Positions 51,931 through 59,434 of a stretch of DNA of 64,000 bases are shown piece by piece (position 1 is the stretch's first letter; every line of letters starts with the position of its first letter). Source of the stretch: Micromonospora siamensis. Lineage in GTDB: Bacteria; Actinomycetota; Actinomycetes; Mycobacteriales; Micromonosporaceae. The position numbers and the translations under genes are program-made. The notes under the pieces were generated by a model that saw only the letters and a list, made by a program, of their open reading frames with translations, was not told the origin of the DNA and searched no databases. Location: positions 1,984,001-2,048,000 of the forward strand of contig NZ_LT607751.1 in NCBI RefSeq assembly GCF_900090305.1. The letters are read 5' to 3'.

Positions 51931-52311
51931 TCAGCCGTTGTCGGCGGTGCGCTCGGCGACCCGCAGCGCCCACCAGATCAGCGGCGCCTGCAACGGCAGC
52001 CGGCCGTAGCCGATCGCCCGCTTCGCGGGCCCCCGGTGCCGCCAGTCCGCGGCCATCTTCACGTTGGCGGGCAGCACGGCGACGAAGAGCGCCGCGGCGG
52101 CCAGCCCGCCGGCCCGCCGGGTCCGCGGCGCGGCCACGGCCGCCGCCACCGCCAGCTCCGCGACCCCGCTGGCGTACGTCCAGAAGCGCGCCGGACCGGG
52201 CAGCCGGCGCGGCACGATCGGGTCGTAGAAGCGGGGACGGGCCAGATGGGTCACACCGGCCGCCGCCAGCAGTCCGGCCAGGGCGAGGGCCTCGCCGCGA
52301 CGACTCGTCAC
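51931..52311 (-). CDS. DoxX-family membrane protein
   Basis: 126 residues from GTG 52311, which overlaps the DUF6232 gene by GTGA. Four helices with GVTHLARPRFYDPIVPRRLPG after the first and ARFWTYASGVAELAVAAAVAAPRTRRAGGLAAAALFVAVLPANVKMAADW fit the DoxX-like pattern of small four-helix proteins. DoxX proteins are tied to thiol-stress or quinone systems in some bacteria; nothing here fixes the role. The gene is convergent with the membrane hydrolase gene, with eight bases between stops. Confidence 0.8.
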   Translation of the reverse strand: MTSRRGEALALAGLLAAAGVTHLARPRFYDPIVPRRLPGPARFWTYASGVAELAVAAAVAAPRTRRAGGLAAAALFVAVLPANVKMAADWRHRGPAKRAIGYGRLPLQAPLIWWALRVAERTADNG

Positions 52312-52793
52312 CGATGGTCTCCCTGCTGTTCGACGGCGCGTTGCACGGCCCGGTAGATCTGCCCGAACCGTAGCGCGTCCGGGGTGCGCAGCAACATCAC
52401 CTCCTGCCCGTGGTGCTGCACCCACAGCTCGTGCACCCGGTTGCCGCGCTCGTACGAGCGGTCCAGCCAACCCAACGGCAGTTCGAGGAAGGGGGTGAGG
52501 ACCAGCGCGCCGACCGCGCAGGCGGCCAGGATGATCAGGGCCAGCTTCCAGTTGCCCCGGTCCTGCGCCGCCCAGGCGAGCGAGAGCACGCAGACCAGCG
52601 CGACCAACGGCGGCAGGGACAGCAGCAGCACCAGGACGCCCCGACCCAGCACCCGACCCCGGACGGCCAGCGTGGTGACCCCGCGGGCGTGCCAGACGTA
52701 CGTCACGTCGGCCACCCGGACCGCCTGCCCACCGGCCCGGATCGACTCGGAGGTCACCTGCACGGTGTCGTCGCGGTAATAGAGGGTCATCAC
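52308..52793 (-). CDS. DUF6232-family membrane protein, paralogue A
   Basis: 161 residues. MMTLYYRDDTVQVTSESIRAGGQAVRVADVTYVWHARG (beta strands) is followed by two helices (about 50-75 and 84-106). A cytoplasmic end, DRSYERGNRVHELWVQHHGQEVMLLRTPDALRFGQIYRAVQRAVEQQ, completes it. The same order with DRSYARGSRQWEMWARWRGRPVRLLATGDALRFGQIYRAVQRAM occurs in the gene 692 bases away, so both are paralogues. Function unknown. Confidence 0.8.
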   Translation of the reverse strand: MMTLYYRDDTVQVTSESIRAGGQAVRVADVTYVWHARGVTTLAVRGRVLGRGVLVLLLSLPPLVALVCVLSLAWAAQDRGNWKLALIILAACAVGALVLTPFLELPLGWLDRSYERGNRVHELWVQHHGQEVMLLRTPDALRFGQIYRAVQRAVEQQGDHR

Positions 52794-52926
52794 TAAGCAT
52801 TACCACCGGTGTCCAAGCCGGAACACCCCGTGGGCTCCCCGGTCGTCATCTCAGCTCCGGCTCCGAAGGCGGCGGCGGAACGGCCGGCCGGCCCTGCGGC
52901 TCCCCGCGGGTAGCTCGTCGGGGTGC

Positions 52927-53078
52927 CTACAGACTTGAGAGCGTGGACGACTCAGGACGCGGGTGGTCGGGTCCCGTCCGACCGGGACGGTTGGTTCGGT
53001 CGGGAGCCGAAGGCCCCCCGTGGCGGCGCGTTTCGTGTGGCAGCCGTGGTCGAGTCGTTCACGCTCTCAAGTCTGTAG
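52927..53078. mobile_element. MITE-like inverted-repeat element, 152 bp
   Basis: Two 27-base arms (52927-52953 and 53052-53078) are inverted copies with one mismatch (52946 against 53059). Trimming to the CAGAC...GTCTG ends leaves TA on both sides (52928-52929, 53076-53077), the target-duplication pattern of IS630/Tc1-type elements. The inner 98 bases contain a smaller dyad (GTCCCG-N6-CGGGAC) and CCGACC/GGTCGG arms, so the whole could also fold as a long RNA hairpin. There is no transposase. It sits in the 338-base gap between two DUF6232 paralogues, upstream of the SnoaL-like gene. The rest of the gap shows no gene. Confidence 0.6.
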
Positions 53079-53131
53079 TGGCCGAAGGGGGTATCGGCGG
53101 GGTCAGCCAACCTCGGCCTATTCTCGGCGGA

Positions 53132-53539
53132 GTGGGAGGCGACGAGCGGGAGCGCAACGTCGAGGTGGTCCGCCGGTATCTGCGGACCTTCGTCACGAAG
53201 GACCTGGCCGAGTTGGCTGCGGTGGTCGCCGAGGACGTGGAGATCTACGGCTCCGGCCGCAGCGTGCGGGGGCGGGAGTATCCCGAGGGCGCGGTCTCCT
53301 CGCCCGGGCTGACCGTGCTGGACCTGGAGATCGTGGAGATCTTCGCGGCGGAGGACCGGGTGGTGGTGTCGATGGCGCTGACCTACCGGCGGGACGCCAC
53401 CGGGGCGGTCGCCGTGCAGAGCGCCTGCAAGATGTACCGGCTGGCCGGCGGGCGGATCGTGCAGTTCTGGGGCGAGCAGGACCTCTACGGTCTGCTGCGC
53501 GGCCTGGAGCTCCTGCCGGCCGAGCTGCCCGCGTTCTGA
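53132..53539 (+). CDS. SnoaL/NTF2-like protein
   Basis: 135 residues from GTG 53132. The alpha+beta cone fold is indicated by RNVEVVRRYLRTFVTKDLAELAAVVAEDVEIYGSG at the start and KMYRLAGGRIVQFWGEQDLYGLLRGLELLP at the end. Family members include polyketide cyclases, ketosteroid isomerases and many proteins without known activity. A longer in-frame start (52943) would read through the inverted-repeat element and is rejected. TATTCT seven bases before the GTG may be a leaderless -10. The gene ends inside the convergent DUF6232 paralogue B. Confidence 0.78.
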   Translation: MGGDERERNVEVVRRYLRTFVTKDLAELAAVVAEDVEIYGSGRSVRGREYPEGAVSSPGLTVLDLEIVEIFAAEDRVVVSMALTYRRDATGAVAVQSACKMYRLAGGRIVQFWGEQDLYGLLRGLELLPAELPAF

Positions 53540-54024
53540 GTGGCCGACGGGGCCGGCCGGCGGGCGACGGGCTGGCCGCTCTCCATCGCCCGCTGCACCG
53601 CCCGGTAGATCTGGCCGAAGCGCAGCGCGTCGCCGGTGGCGAGCAGCCGGACCGGCCTGCCCCGCCAGCGGGCCCACATCTCCCACTGCCGGCTGCCGCG
53701 GGCGTACGACCGGTCCAGGTGTTCGAAGAGGAAGTCGGCGAGCGGGCCGACGGCGAGCCCGACGAGCACCGACGCCCCGACGATGGCGATCGTCACGGTG
53801 GCGGAACGGTGCAGCCAGAGCGCGAGTGCGACGCCCAGGGCGGCGGCCACCAGCGGGCCGGCCAGCGCGGCCCCGATCGCTCCCCGCCCGGCGAGCACCC
53901 GCCACGACCGGCTGCCCCGGCGGTGCCACACCATGCTGATCTCGGCCAGCGGGAAGGTCCGCTCGTCCACCCGGACGGCGGTGGAGGTGACCCGCACCGA
54001 CCTGTCGTCGTAGAACGTGATCAT
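53485..54024 (-). CDS. DUF6232-family membrane protein, paralogue B
   Basis: 179 residues. It has the same layout as paralogue A: an N-terminal strand set (MITFYDDRSVRVTSTAVRVDERTFPLAEISMVWHRRGSRSW), two helices, then the DRSYARG...DALRFGQIYRAVQRAM segment. A Pro/Ser/Arg-rich tail of about 30 residues overlaps the 3' end of the SnoaL-like gene by 55 bases. GGGAG six to seven bases before the ATG is a usable ribosome-binding site. Function unknown. Confidence 0.8.
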   Translation of the reverse strand: MITFYDDRSVRVTSTAVRVDERTFPLAEISMVWHRRGSRSWRVLAGRGAIGAALAGPLVAAALGVALALWLHRSATVTIAIVGASVLVGLAVGPLADFLFEHLDRSYARGSRQWEMWARWRGRPVRLLATGDALRFGQIYRAVQRAMESGQPVARRPAPSATQNAGSSAGRSSRPRSRP

Positions 54025-54122
54025 GGCTTGACTCCCGGTGGTGGGGCTGACACCACACTACGTACCCAAACGATCCGGGTCGTAAGGTTGGCACGCGACT
54101 TCGACGAGGAAGTGAGGGCAGC

Positions 54123-54896
54123 GTGGGCGAGTTCGTCAGGCTGGAATCCAAGGACGGCATCGGCACCATCCGGCTCGAGCGGCCGCCGATGAACGCGCTG
54201 AACAAGCAGGTCCAGGAGGAGTTGCGCGCCGCGGCCGCCGAGGCCGCCGCCGACCCCGAGGTCCGCGCGGTCATCGTGTACGGCGGCGAGAAGGTCTTCG
54301 CGGCCGGCGCGGACATCAAGGAGATGGCCGACATGTCCTACGTGGACATGGCGGAGCGGGCCGCCGACCTGTCCAGCGCGCTCGGCGCGTTCACCCGGAT
54401 CCCGAAGCCGGTGGTCGCGGCGATCACCGGGTACGCCCTCGGCGGCGGCTGCGAGCTGGCGCTGGCCTGCGACTGGCGGATCGTGGCCGAGGACGCCAAG
54501 CTCGGCCAGCCCGAGATCAAGCTCGGCATCATCCCGGGCGCCGGCGGCACCCAGCGGCTGGCCCGCCTGGTCGGCCCGGCCCGTGCCAAGGACCTGATCA
54601 TGACCGGCCGGATGGTCGACGCCCAGGAGGCGCTGCGCATCGGCCTGGCCGACCAGGTGGTCCCGGCCGCCGACGTCTACGCCGCTGCCGTGGCGTACGT
54701 GAAGCCGTTCCTGACCGGTCCGGTGCAGGCGCTGCGGGCGGCGAAGCTGGCCGTGGACGGTGGCCTCGACATGGACCTGAACTCGGGTCTGGCCTGGGAG
54801 AGCCAGCTCTTCGCGGGGCTCTTCGCCACCGACGACCGGCGGGAGGGCATGGCCGCCTTCGTCGAGAAGCGCAGGCCCGGTTTCACCGGCCGCTGA
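54123..54896 (+). CDS. Enoyl-CoA hydratase/isomerase (crotonase family)
   Basis: 257 residues. [17 protein letters not shown] and [20 protein letters not shown] carry the two catalytic Glu of hydratases, and [15 protein letters not shown] forms the oxyanion-hole loop. It hydrates trans-2-enoyl-CoA in beta-oxidation or related pathways. The start is GTG 54123 with AGGG four bases upstream. It is followed by a perfect 13-bp stem and then a ThDP-enzyme gene on the same strand. Confidence 0.94.
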   Translation: MGEFVRLESKDGIGTIRLERPPMNALNKQVQEELRAAAAEAAADPEVRAVIVYGGEKVFAAGADIKEMADMSYVDMAERAADLSSALGAFTRIPKPVVAAITGYALGGGCELALACDWRIVAEDAKLGQPEIKLGIIPGAGGTQRLARLVGPARAKDLIMTGRMVDAQEALRIGLADQVVPAADVYAAAVAYVKPFLTGPVQALRAAKLAVDGGLDMDLNSGLAWESQLFAGLFATDDRREGMAAFVEKRRPGFTGR

Positions 54897-54900
54897 GCCA

Positions 54901-54941
54901 CGCTCTCGGGTCGGCGGCCCTCCGCCGTCGACCCGAGAGCG
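54901..54941 (+). terminator. Hairpin after the crotonase gene
   Basis: CGCTCTCGGGTCG (54901-54913) pairs with its exact complement (54929-54941). The loop is extended by GCGG/CCGC. It starts two bases after the TGA of the crotonase stop region. Confidence 0.75.
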
Positions 54942-55004
54942 GTTCACATTCCGCGTACCGGCCAGTAGCGTGTGACTCCGGTCATGCGACGAAGGGGAGT
55001 GGCG

Positions 55005-56627
55005 ATGACGGAACAGGTCGAGGGGCACGGCGGGCAGCTCGCGCTGGCGGCGCTGCGGGCGCACGGCGTACGCGAGATGTTCACCCTCTCCGGCGGGCAC
55101 GTCTTCCCGCTCTACGACGCCGCGCACCAGGCCGGTTTCCCGATCTACGACGTCCGGCACGAGCAGTCCGCCGTCTTCGCCGCCGAGGCGGTCGCCAAGC
55201 TCCAGCGCCGCCCCGGCCTGGCCGTGCTCACCGCCGGTCCCGGTGTCACCAACGGCGTCTCCGGGCTGACCAGCGCCTTCTTCAACGCCTCCCCGGTCCT
55301 CGTGCTCGGCGGCAGGGCGCCGCAGTTCCGCTGGGGCTCGGGCAGCCTCCAGGAGATGGACCACCTGCCGCTGGTCGCCCCGGTCACCAAGCACGCCGAG
55401 ACGGTGTTCAGCGCCGACGACATCCCGCGCGCGGTGACCACCGCGCTCACCGCGGCGCTCACCCCGCACCGCGGCCCGGCGTTCCTCGACTTCCCGCTGG
55501 AGGCGGTCTTCTCCGTCGGCGACGCCGAGCTGCCCCCGGTGGCCCCGGTCGCCCCGATCGAGCCCGACCCGGACGAGGTCGCCCGCGCCGCCGCGCTGAT
55601 CGCCGCCGCGCAGCGCCCGGTGATCATCGCCGGTTCCGACGTGTACGCCGGTGACGCCGTCGACGCGCTCCGGGCCGCCGCCGAGGCGTTGCAGGTGCCG
55701 GTCTTCACCAACGGCATGGGTCGCGGCTCGTTGCCGCCAGAGCACCCGCTCGCCTTCGCCAAGGCCCGCCGGGCCGCCCTCTCCGGCGCCGACGTGGTCG
55801 TGGTGATCGGCACCCCGCTGGACTTCCGGCTGAGCTTCGGCGACTTCGGCGACGCCCAGGTGGTGCACGTGGTCGACGCCCCGAGCCAGCGCGCCGGGCA
55901 CGTCCAGCCCGCCGCCAGCCCCGCCGGCGACCTGCGGCTGATCCTCACCGCCTTCGCCGAGCACCCCGGCGACCGGACCGACCACGCCGACTGGATCGCC
56001 GGGCTGCGTACCGCCGAGGACGCCGCCAAGGCCCGCGACGCCGAGGCGATGGCCGCCGAGACCGACCCGATCCGCCCGGCCCGCGTCTACGGCGAGCTGC
56101 GCAAGGTGCTGGCCCCCGACGCGATCACCATCGGCGACGGCGGCGACTTCGTCTCCTACGCCGGCAAGTACCTCGAACCCGCCCAGCCCGGCACCTGGCT
56201 CGACCCCGGCCCGTACGGCTGCCTCGGCACCGGCATGGGTTACGCCATGGGGGCCCGGGTCACCCACCCCGACCGGCAGATCTGCGTGCTGATGGGCGAC
56301 GGCGCGGCGGGCTTCTCGCTGATGGACGTCGAGTCCCTGGTGCGGCAGAACCTGCCCGTGGTGATCGTGGTCGGCAACAACGGCATCTGGGGTCTGGAGA
56401 AGCACCCGATGCGGGCCATGTACGGCTACGACGTGGCCGCCGACCTCCAGCCCGGGCTGCGCTACGACAAGGTGGTCGAGGCGCTGGGCGGCGCGGGGGA
56501 GACGGTCGAGAAGTCCGCCGACCTCGGCCCCGCCCTGACCCGCGCCTTCGACGCAGGCGTGCCGTACCTGGTCAACGTGCTGACCGACCCGTCGGACGCG
56601 TACCCCCGTTCGTCGAACCTGGCCTGA
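55005..56627 (+). CDS. Thiamine-diphosphate enzyme (acetolactate synthase-like)
   Basis: 540 residues from ATG 55005, preceded by AAGGGGAG. VRHEQSAVFAAEAVAKLQRRPG contains the ThDP-activating Glu. The central domain (about 190-330) includes PVIIAGSDVYAGDAVDALRAAAEALQVPVFTNGMGRGSLPPEHPL. The C-terminal GDGAAGFSLMDVESLVRQNLPVVIVVGNNGIWGLEKHP is the ThDP/Mg motif (GDG...NN). Overall order matches acetolactate synthase, benzoylformate decarboxylase and 2-hydroxyacyl-CoA lyase families. Branched-chain synthase is less likely because no regulatory subunit or ilv gene is near. With a crotonase upstream, a 2-hydroxyacyl-CoA or oxalyl-CoA lyase is an attractive alternative. Confidence 0.85.
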   Translation: MTEQVEGHGGQLALAALRAHGVREMFTLSGGHVFPLYDAAHQAGFPIYDVRHEQSAVFAAEAVAKLQRRPGLAVLTAGPGVTNGVSGLTSAFFNASPVLVLGGRAPQFRWGSGSLQEMDHLPLVAPVTKHAETVFSADDIPRAVTTALTAALTPHRGPAFLDFPLEAVFSVGDAELPPVAPVAPIEPDPDEVARAAALIAAAQRPVIIAGSDVYAGDAVDALRAAAEALQVPVFTNGMGRGSLPPEHPLAFAKARRAALSGADVVVVIGTPLDFRLSFGDFGDAQVVHVVDAPSQRAGHVQPAASPAGDLRLILTAFAEHPGDRTDHADWIAGLRTAEDAAKARDAEAMAAETDPIRPARVYGELRKVLAPDAITIGDGGDFVSYAGKYLEPAQPGTWLDPGPYGCLGTGMGYAMGARVTHPDRQICVLMGDGAAGFSLMDVESLVRQNLPVVIVVGNNGIWGLEKHPMRAMYGYDVAADLQPGLRYDKVVEALGGAGETVEKSADLGPALTRAFDAGVPYLVNVLTDPSDAYPRSSNLA

Positions 56628-56647
56628 GCGCGGACACCGGCCGGCGG

Positions 56648-57016
56648 TCAGACCTCCGGCCGGTCCTGCTCGTCCTCCCGGCGGCGCAGGTCCCGCTCCC
56701 AGCGGTCGAAGAGTTCCTCGTCCTGCCGGCGGCCGCGCTCGGCGACGGAGCGGAGGAACTCCGGGTCGTCGTCGGGGGCGACCGGCCGCCGCGAGTTGCC
56801 GGTCCCGGTCGGCCGCGCTCCGTGGGCCGGTCCGGTGTCCCGCCCGGCGACGAACCAGGCGATCGGGCCGGCCAGCGGCAGGAACACGATCACCGGCACC
56901 CAGACGGGCCAGGGCAGCGAACGGACCTCGCGCTTCTCCGCCGAGAGGCAGCTGATCAGCGCGAGGGCGCCGAGGACGACGTGGGCCAGGACGAGAAGGA
57001 TCGCGAGCCGCACCAT
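56648..57016 (-). CDS. PLDc_N-domain membrane protein
   Basis: 122 residues. Two N-terminal helices (about 4-24 and 36-56, VRSLPWPVWVPVIVFLPLAGPIAWFVAGRD) form the phospholipase-D-N-terminal motif seen in small actinobacterial membrane proteins. A charged cytoplasmic tail is rich in Arg/Asp/Glu (LRSVAERGRRQDEELFDRWERDLRRREDEQ). CATAGT six bases before the ATG fits a leaderless -10. Function unknown. Confidence 0.82.
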   Translation of the reverse strand: MVRLAILLVLAHVVLGALALISCLSAEKREVRSLPWPVWVPVIVFLPLAGPIAWFVAGRDTGPAHGARPTGTGNSRRPVAPDDDPEFLRSVAERGRRQDEELFDRWERDLRRREDEQDRPEV

Positions 57017-57106
57017 GGCTCAACTATGGCGCACCTTCGCCCGATCACCACAGGCGGCGCGAGGCCGCGTGCCGGCCAGGCCGGACGTCATCGGCCGTCG
57101 GGGCGT

Positions 57107-57406
57107 TCACCGCAGCCCCCGTAGCACGTGCAGCACCCCCAGCAGGGCCAGCCCGGCGGCGGCGAGCGCGGTGAGGGGGAACGACCAGCGTTGTCCGCGC
57201 TGGACGCCTGCCCCGGTCGCCCGCCGCCAGTCGACGACCAGGATGGCGAGCCAGGCGGCCACCGCGACGCCGGCCAGCAGCGCGTCGACCACGTCACCGG
57301 CGAACGCCAACCGCAGCTCCAGCACGACGACCCCGGTGAGCGCCAGCAACGTCCGTCGCCAGGCCAGCCGGGTGCGCTCCGGTTGCAGCCCCGGGTCCCT
57401 GGTCAT
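57107..57406 (-). CDS. DUF202-family membrane protein
   Basis: 99 residues from ATG 57406, overlapping the YidH-like gene by ATGA. LQPERTRLAWRRTLLALTGVVVLELRLA and two later helices (about 43-60 and 76-96) give the three-helix DUF202 pattern. The paired arrangement with a YidH-like protein is common in bacteria. Function unknown. Confidence 0.82.
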   Translation of the reverse strand: MTRDPGLQPERTRLAWRRTLLALTGVVVLELRLAFAGDVVDALLAGVAVAAWLAILVVDWRRATGAGVQRGQRWSFPLTALAAAGLALLGVLHVLRGLR

Positions 57407-57789
57407 CCGATCGCGCGAGCCAGGACGGCGGCCACCAGCAGCAGCGCGCCGAGCGCCACGACCAGGGCGAGCACGGCGGGGAAGCGGGAGGCCGGCAGCT
57501 CCTCGCCGAGCCGGATGGCCCGCTCGGTACGCGCCCAGTGGTCCACCGCCCGGACCGCCACCGTGCCGCCGAGCAGCAGCAGCGCGACGGCGATGATCTC
57601 GCGCAGGTGGGCCAGGGGCAGTGGTGGCAGGAACTGGGCGGCGGCCAGCCCGCCGGCGATCAGCGCCAGCCCGGTTCGCAGCCAGGCCAGGAAGGTCCGC
57701 TCGTTGGCCAGCGAGAAGCGGTAGTCCGGGGTGCTGCCCACCGAGCGCAGCTCGCGGGGATCGAACCACCGCCTGATCGCCGTCATCAC
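57403..57789 (-). CDS. YidH/DUF202-family membrane protein
   Basis: 128 residues. PDYRFSLANERTFLAWLRTGLALIAGGLAAAQFLPP is the clear YidH/DUF202 signature. Helices are seen at about 38-56, 67-83 and 105-127. It stands first in a two-gene unit with the second DUF202 protein and is divergent from a GNAT gene, only 41 bases away. Function unknown. Confidence 0.88.
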   Translation of the reverse strand: MMTAIRRWFDPRELRSVGSTPDYRFSLANERTFLAWLRTGLALIAGGLAAAQFLPPLPLAHLREIIAVALLLLGGTVAVRAVDHWARTERAIRLGEELPASRFPAVLALVVALGALLLVAAVLARAIG

Positions 57790-57830
57790 ACCGACGATTA
57801 TCCGCTTTGTCCCGCGAATAGCCTGGGCGG

Positions 57831-58628
57831 ATGACTGATCTTGACGCTCGCACGCTGCGCGACGCCTACGACAACCAGGTCCGCCCGGAGCTGCCGGACC
57901 CGCTGCCCGCCGGGGTGACCGTGGAACGGGACGGCCCGCTGTTCCGGGTTCTCGGCCTGGACCAGCGCGGTTTCCTCACCTACCGGGACCTGGGTGGGCT
58001 GGCCGGCGCCGAACTGGACGCGCTGGTCGCCCGGCAGGTGGAGTTCTTCCGGGCCCGGGGCGAGGCGGTCGAGTGGAAGCTCGCCGGGCACGACGAGCCG
58101 GCCGACCTGGCCGACCGGCTGCGCGCGGCCGGGTTCGTGCCGGAGGACCGGGAGACCGTCGTGGTGGGCCCGGTCGCGGCCCTGGCCGGCGCCGTCCCGG
58201 TCCTGCCCGAGGGGGTACGCCTGCGCGAGGTCACCGCCCGGGAGGACCTGGAGCGGATCGCGGCCATGGAGGAGGCGGTCTGGCAGGAGGACCGCAGTCA
58301 CCTGGTGTACGCGTTGGCCAAGGAGATCGAGGCCGACCCGCAGTCGATCACCATCGTGGTGGCCGAGGCGGGCGACGAGGTGATCAGCGCCGGCTGGATC
58401 CGCTACCAGCGTGGCACCGGCTTCGCCAGCCTGTGGGGCGGCTCGACCCTGCCGCAGTGGCGGCGCAGGGGCGTCTACCGGGCGCTGGTGGCGTACCGGG
58501 CCCGGCTGGCCGAGCAGCGGGGCAAGACGCTGGTGCAGGTGGACTGCTCCGAGGACAGCCGGCCCATCCTGGAGCGGCTGGGTCTGGTTGGCGTCACCAC
58601 GACGACACCGTACGTCTACACTCCGTGA
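57831..58628 (+). CDS. GNAT-family acetyltransferase, two-domain
   Basis: 265 residues. The N-terminal half (about 1-125) is a divergent GNAT-like fold (LFRVLGLDQRGFLTYRDLGGLAGAELDALVARQVEFFRARGEAVEWKLAGHDEPADLADRLRAAGFVPEDRETVVVG). The C-terminal half is catalytic, with SLWGGSTLPQWRRRGVYRALVAYRARLAEQRG as the acetyl-CoA loop. Two-domain GNATs of this length are common in actinomycetes. The substrate is unknown. TAGCCT ends six bases before ATG 57831, a leaderless arrangement. Confidence 0.85.
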   Translation: MTDLDARTLRDAYDNQVRPELPDPLPAGVTVERDGPLFRVLGLDQRGFLTYRDLGGLAGAELDALVARQVEFFRARGEAVEWKLAGHDEPADLADRLRAAGFVPEDRETVVVGPVAALAGAVPVLPEGVRLREVTAREDLERIAAMEEAVWQEDRSHLVYALAKEIEADPQSITIVVAEAGDEVISAGWIRYQRGTGFASLWGGSTLPQWRRRGVYRALVAYRARLAEQRGKTLVQVDCSEDSRPILERLGLVGVTTTTPYVYTP

Positions 58629-59038
58629 TCATGGAGCAACGGTTGACCGACGAGGAGCGCCTGACCCTGCGGACCGGCGCGTTCGGCGCCGTCTTCCTGG
58701 TGTCGAACGCCGACCCGGGGGTCCTCGCCATGGTCAAGGAGAGCTTCGCCGCCTCGGCCGCGTTCGCCGGGGCGGCCGGGCTGGTCAAGGAGGCGCTCAC
58801 CGCCGGCCCGTTGCCCGAGCTGCCGACGGATTCCGCGCTGGAGGTGGAGTCGGTGGTGGTGCCGGCGCTGGAGCGGTCGTTGCGGATCCTGGCCGAGAAG
58901 TCGCCGGGGGAGGTGGCCGCCTACCGGGCGGTGGTGCTGGACGCCGCCGACCGGGTTGCCGAGGCGCACCGGGGCGTGGTGCCGGCCGAGGCGGCGGTGA
59001 TCGACCGGATCAGGACGGCCCTGGCCGAGCCGGCGTGA
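58625..59038 (+). CDS. Hypothetical soluble helical protein
   Basis: 137 residues if the GTG at 58625 is used (GTGA overlap with the preceding GNAT), or 135 from ATG 58631. TGAFGAVFLVSNADPGVLAMVKESFAASAAFAGAAGLVKEALTAG and LEVESVVVPALERSLRILAEKSPGEVAAYRAVVLDAADRVAEAH look like a conserved actinobacterial helical protein of unknown role. It is probably co-transcribed with the GNAT gene. Confidence 0.72.
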   Translation: MIMEQRLTDEERLTLRTGAFGAVFLVSNADPGVLAMVKESFAASAAFAGAAGLVKEALTAGPLPELPTDSALEVESVVVPALERSLRILAEKSPGEVAAYRAVVLDAADRVAEAHRGVVPAEAAVIDRIRTALAEPA

Positions 59039-59213
59039 GGGGCGCCACGGGGCTCGGGCGGTCGTTCCAGAGCGCCCGCACCACCGCCCGTACGCACCGG
59101 TCCCGGATCCGGCCGCAGGCGCAGCGGTAGGTCTCCGGGTGCGCGCGGTGGTGGCGGCCCGGGTCGCCGTGGCGCGGGCCGCCCAGCCCGCTAGGGCTAA
59201 TTTGTCCGAACAT
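59010..59213 (-). CDS. Possible small Cys/His-containing protein, 67 aa
   Basis: From ATG 59213 it reads MFGQISPSGLGGPRHGDPGRHHRAHPETYRCACGRIRDRCVRAV and continues to a Pro-rich end. GGAGG nine bases upstream is a good ribosome-binding site. The CxC...C and His cluster could bind a metal, but no family is recognised. It overlaps the 3' end of the opposite gene by 29 bases, which lowers confidence. Confidence 0.4.
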   Translation of the reverse strand: MFGQISPSGLGGPRHGDPGRHHRAHPETYRCACGRIRDRCVRAVVRALWNDRPSPVAPLTPARPGPS

Positions 59214-59434
59214 GAGCCGATACCTCCCTTTGTCCGCAGCGTACCGGCTCGGCGGCGTCGGGTGAGCTGTGTCACTCTGAGTGCCCGGGGAGGCGATGCT
59301 ACTGACAGGTAACATTGCCCTCGTGGGCAACTGCACAGCAGCCCGCGGTTGACCGAGCGTTCAGTCTCGCGGGAGGCTGCGCCCGTGACCGGGCGAGAGA
59401 TCGCTACACCAAACAGGAGGGTCGTCGAAGCGCG

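Noticed and set aside
52943..53131. N-terminal extension of the SnoaL-like gene
   Set aside because: The extra codons read through the inverted-repeat element, have no family similarity, and lack a ribosome-binding site.
54021..57023. A 1000-codon minus-strand open frame
   Set aside because: Antisense to the crotonase and the ThDP enzyme, both of which have clear catalytic motifs on the plus strand.
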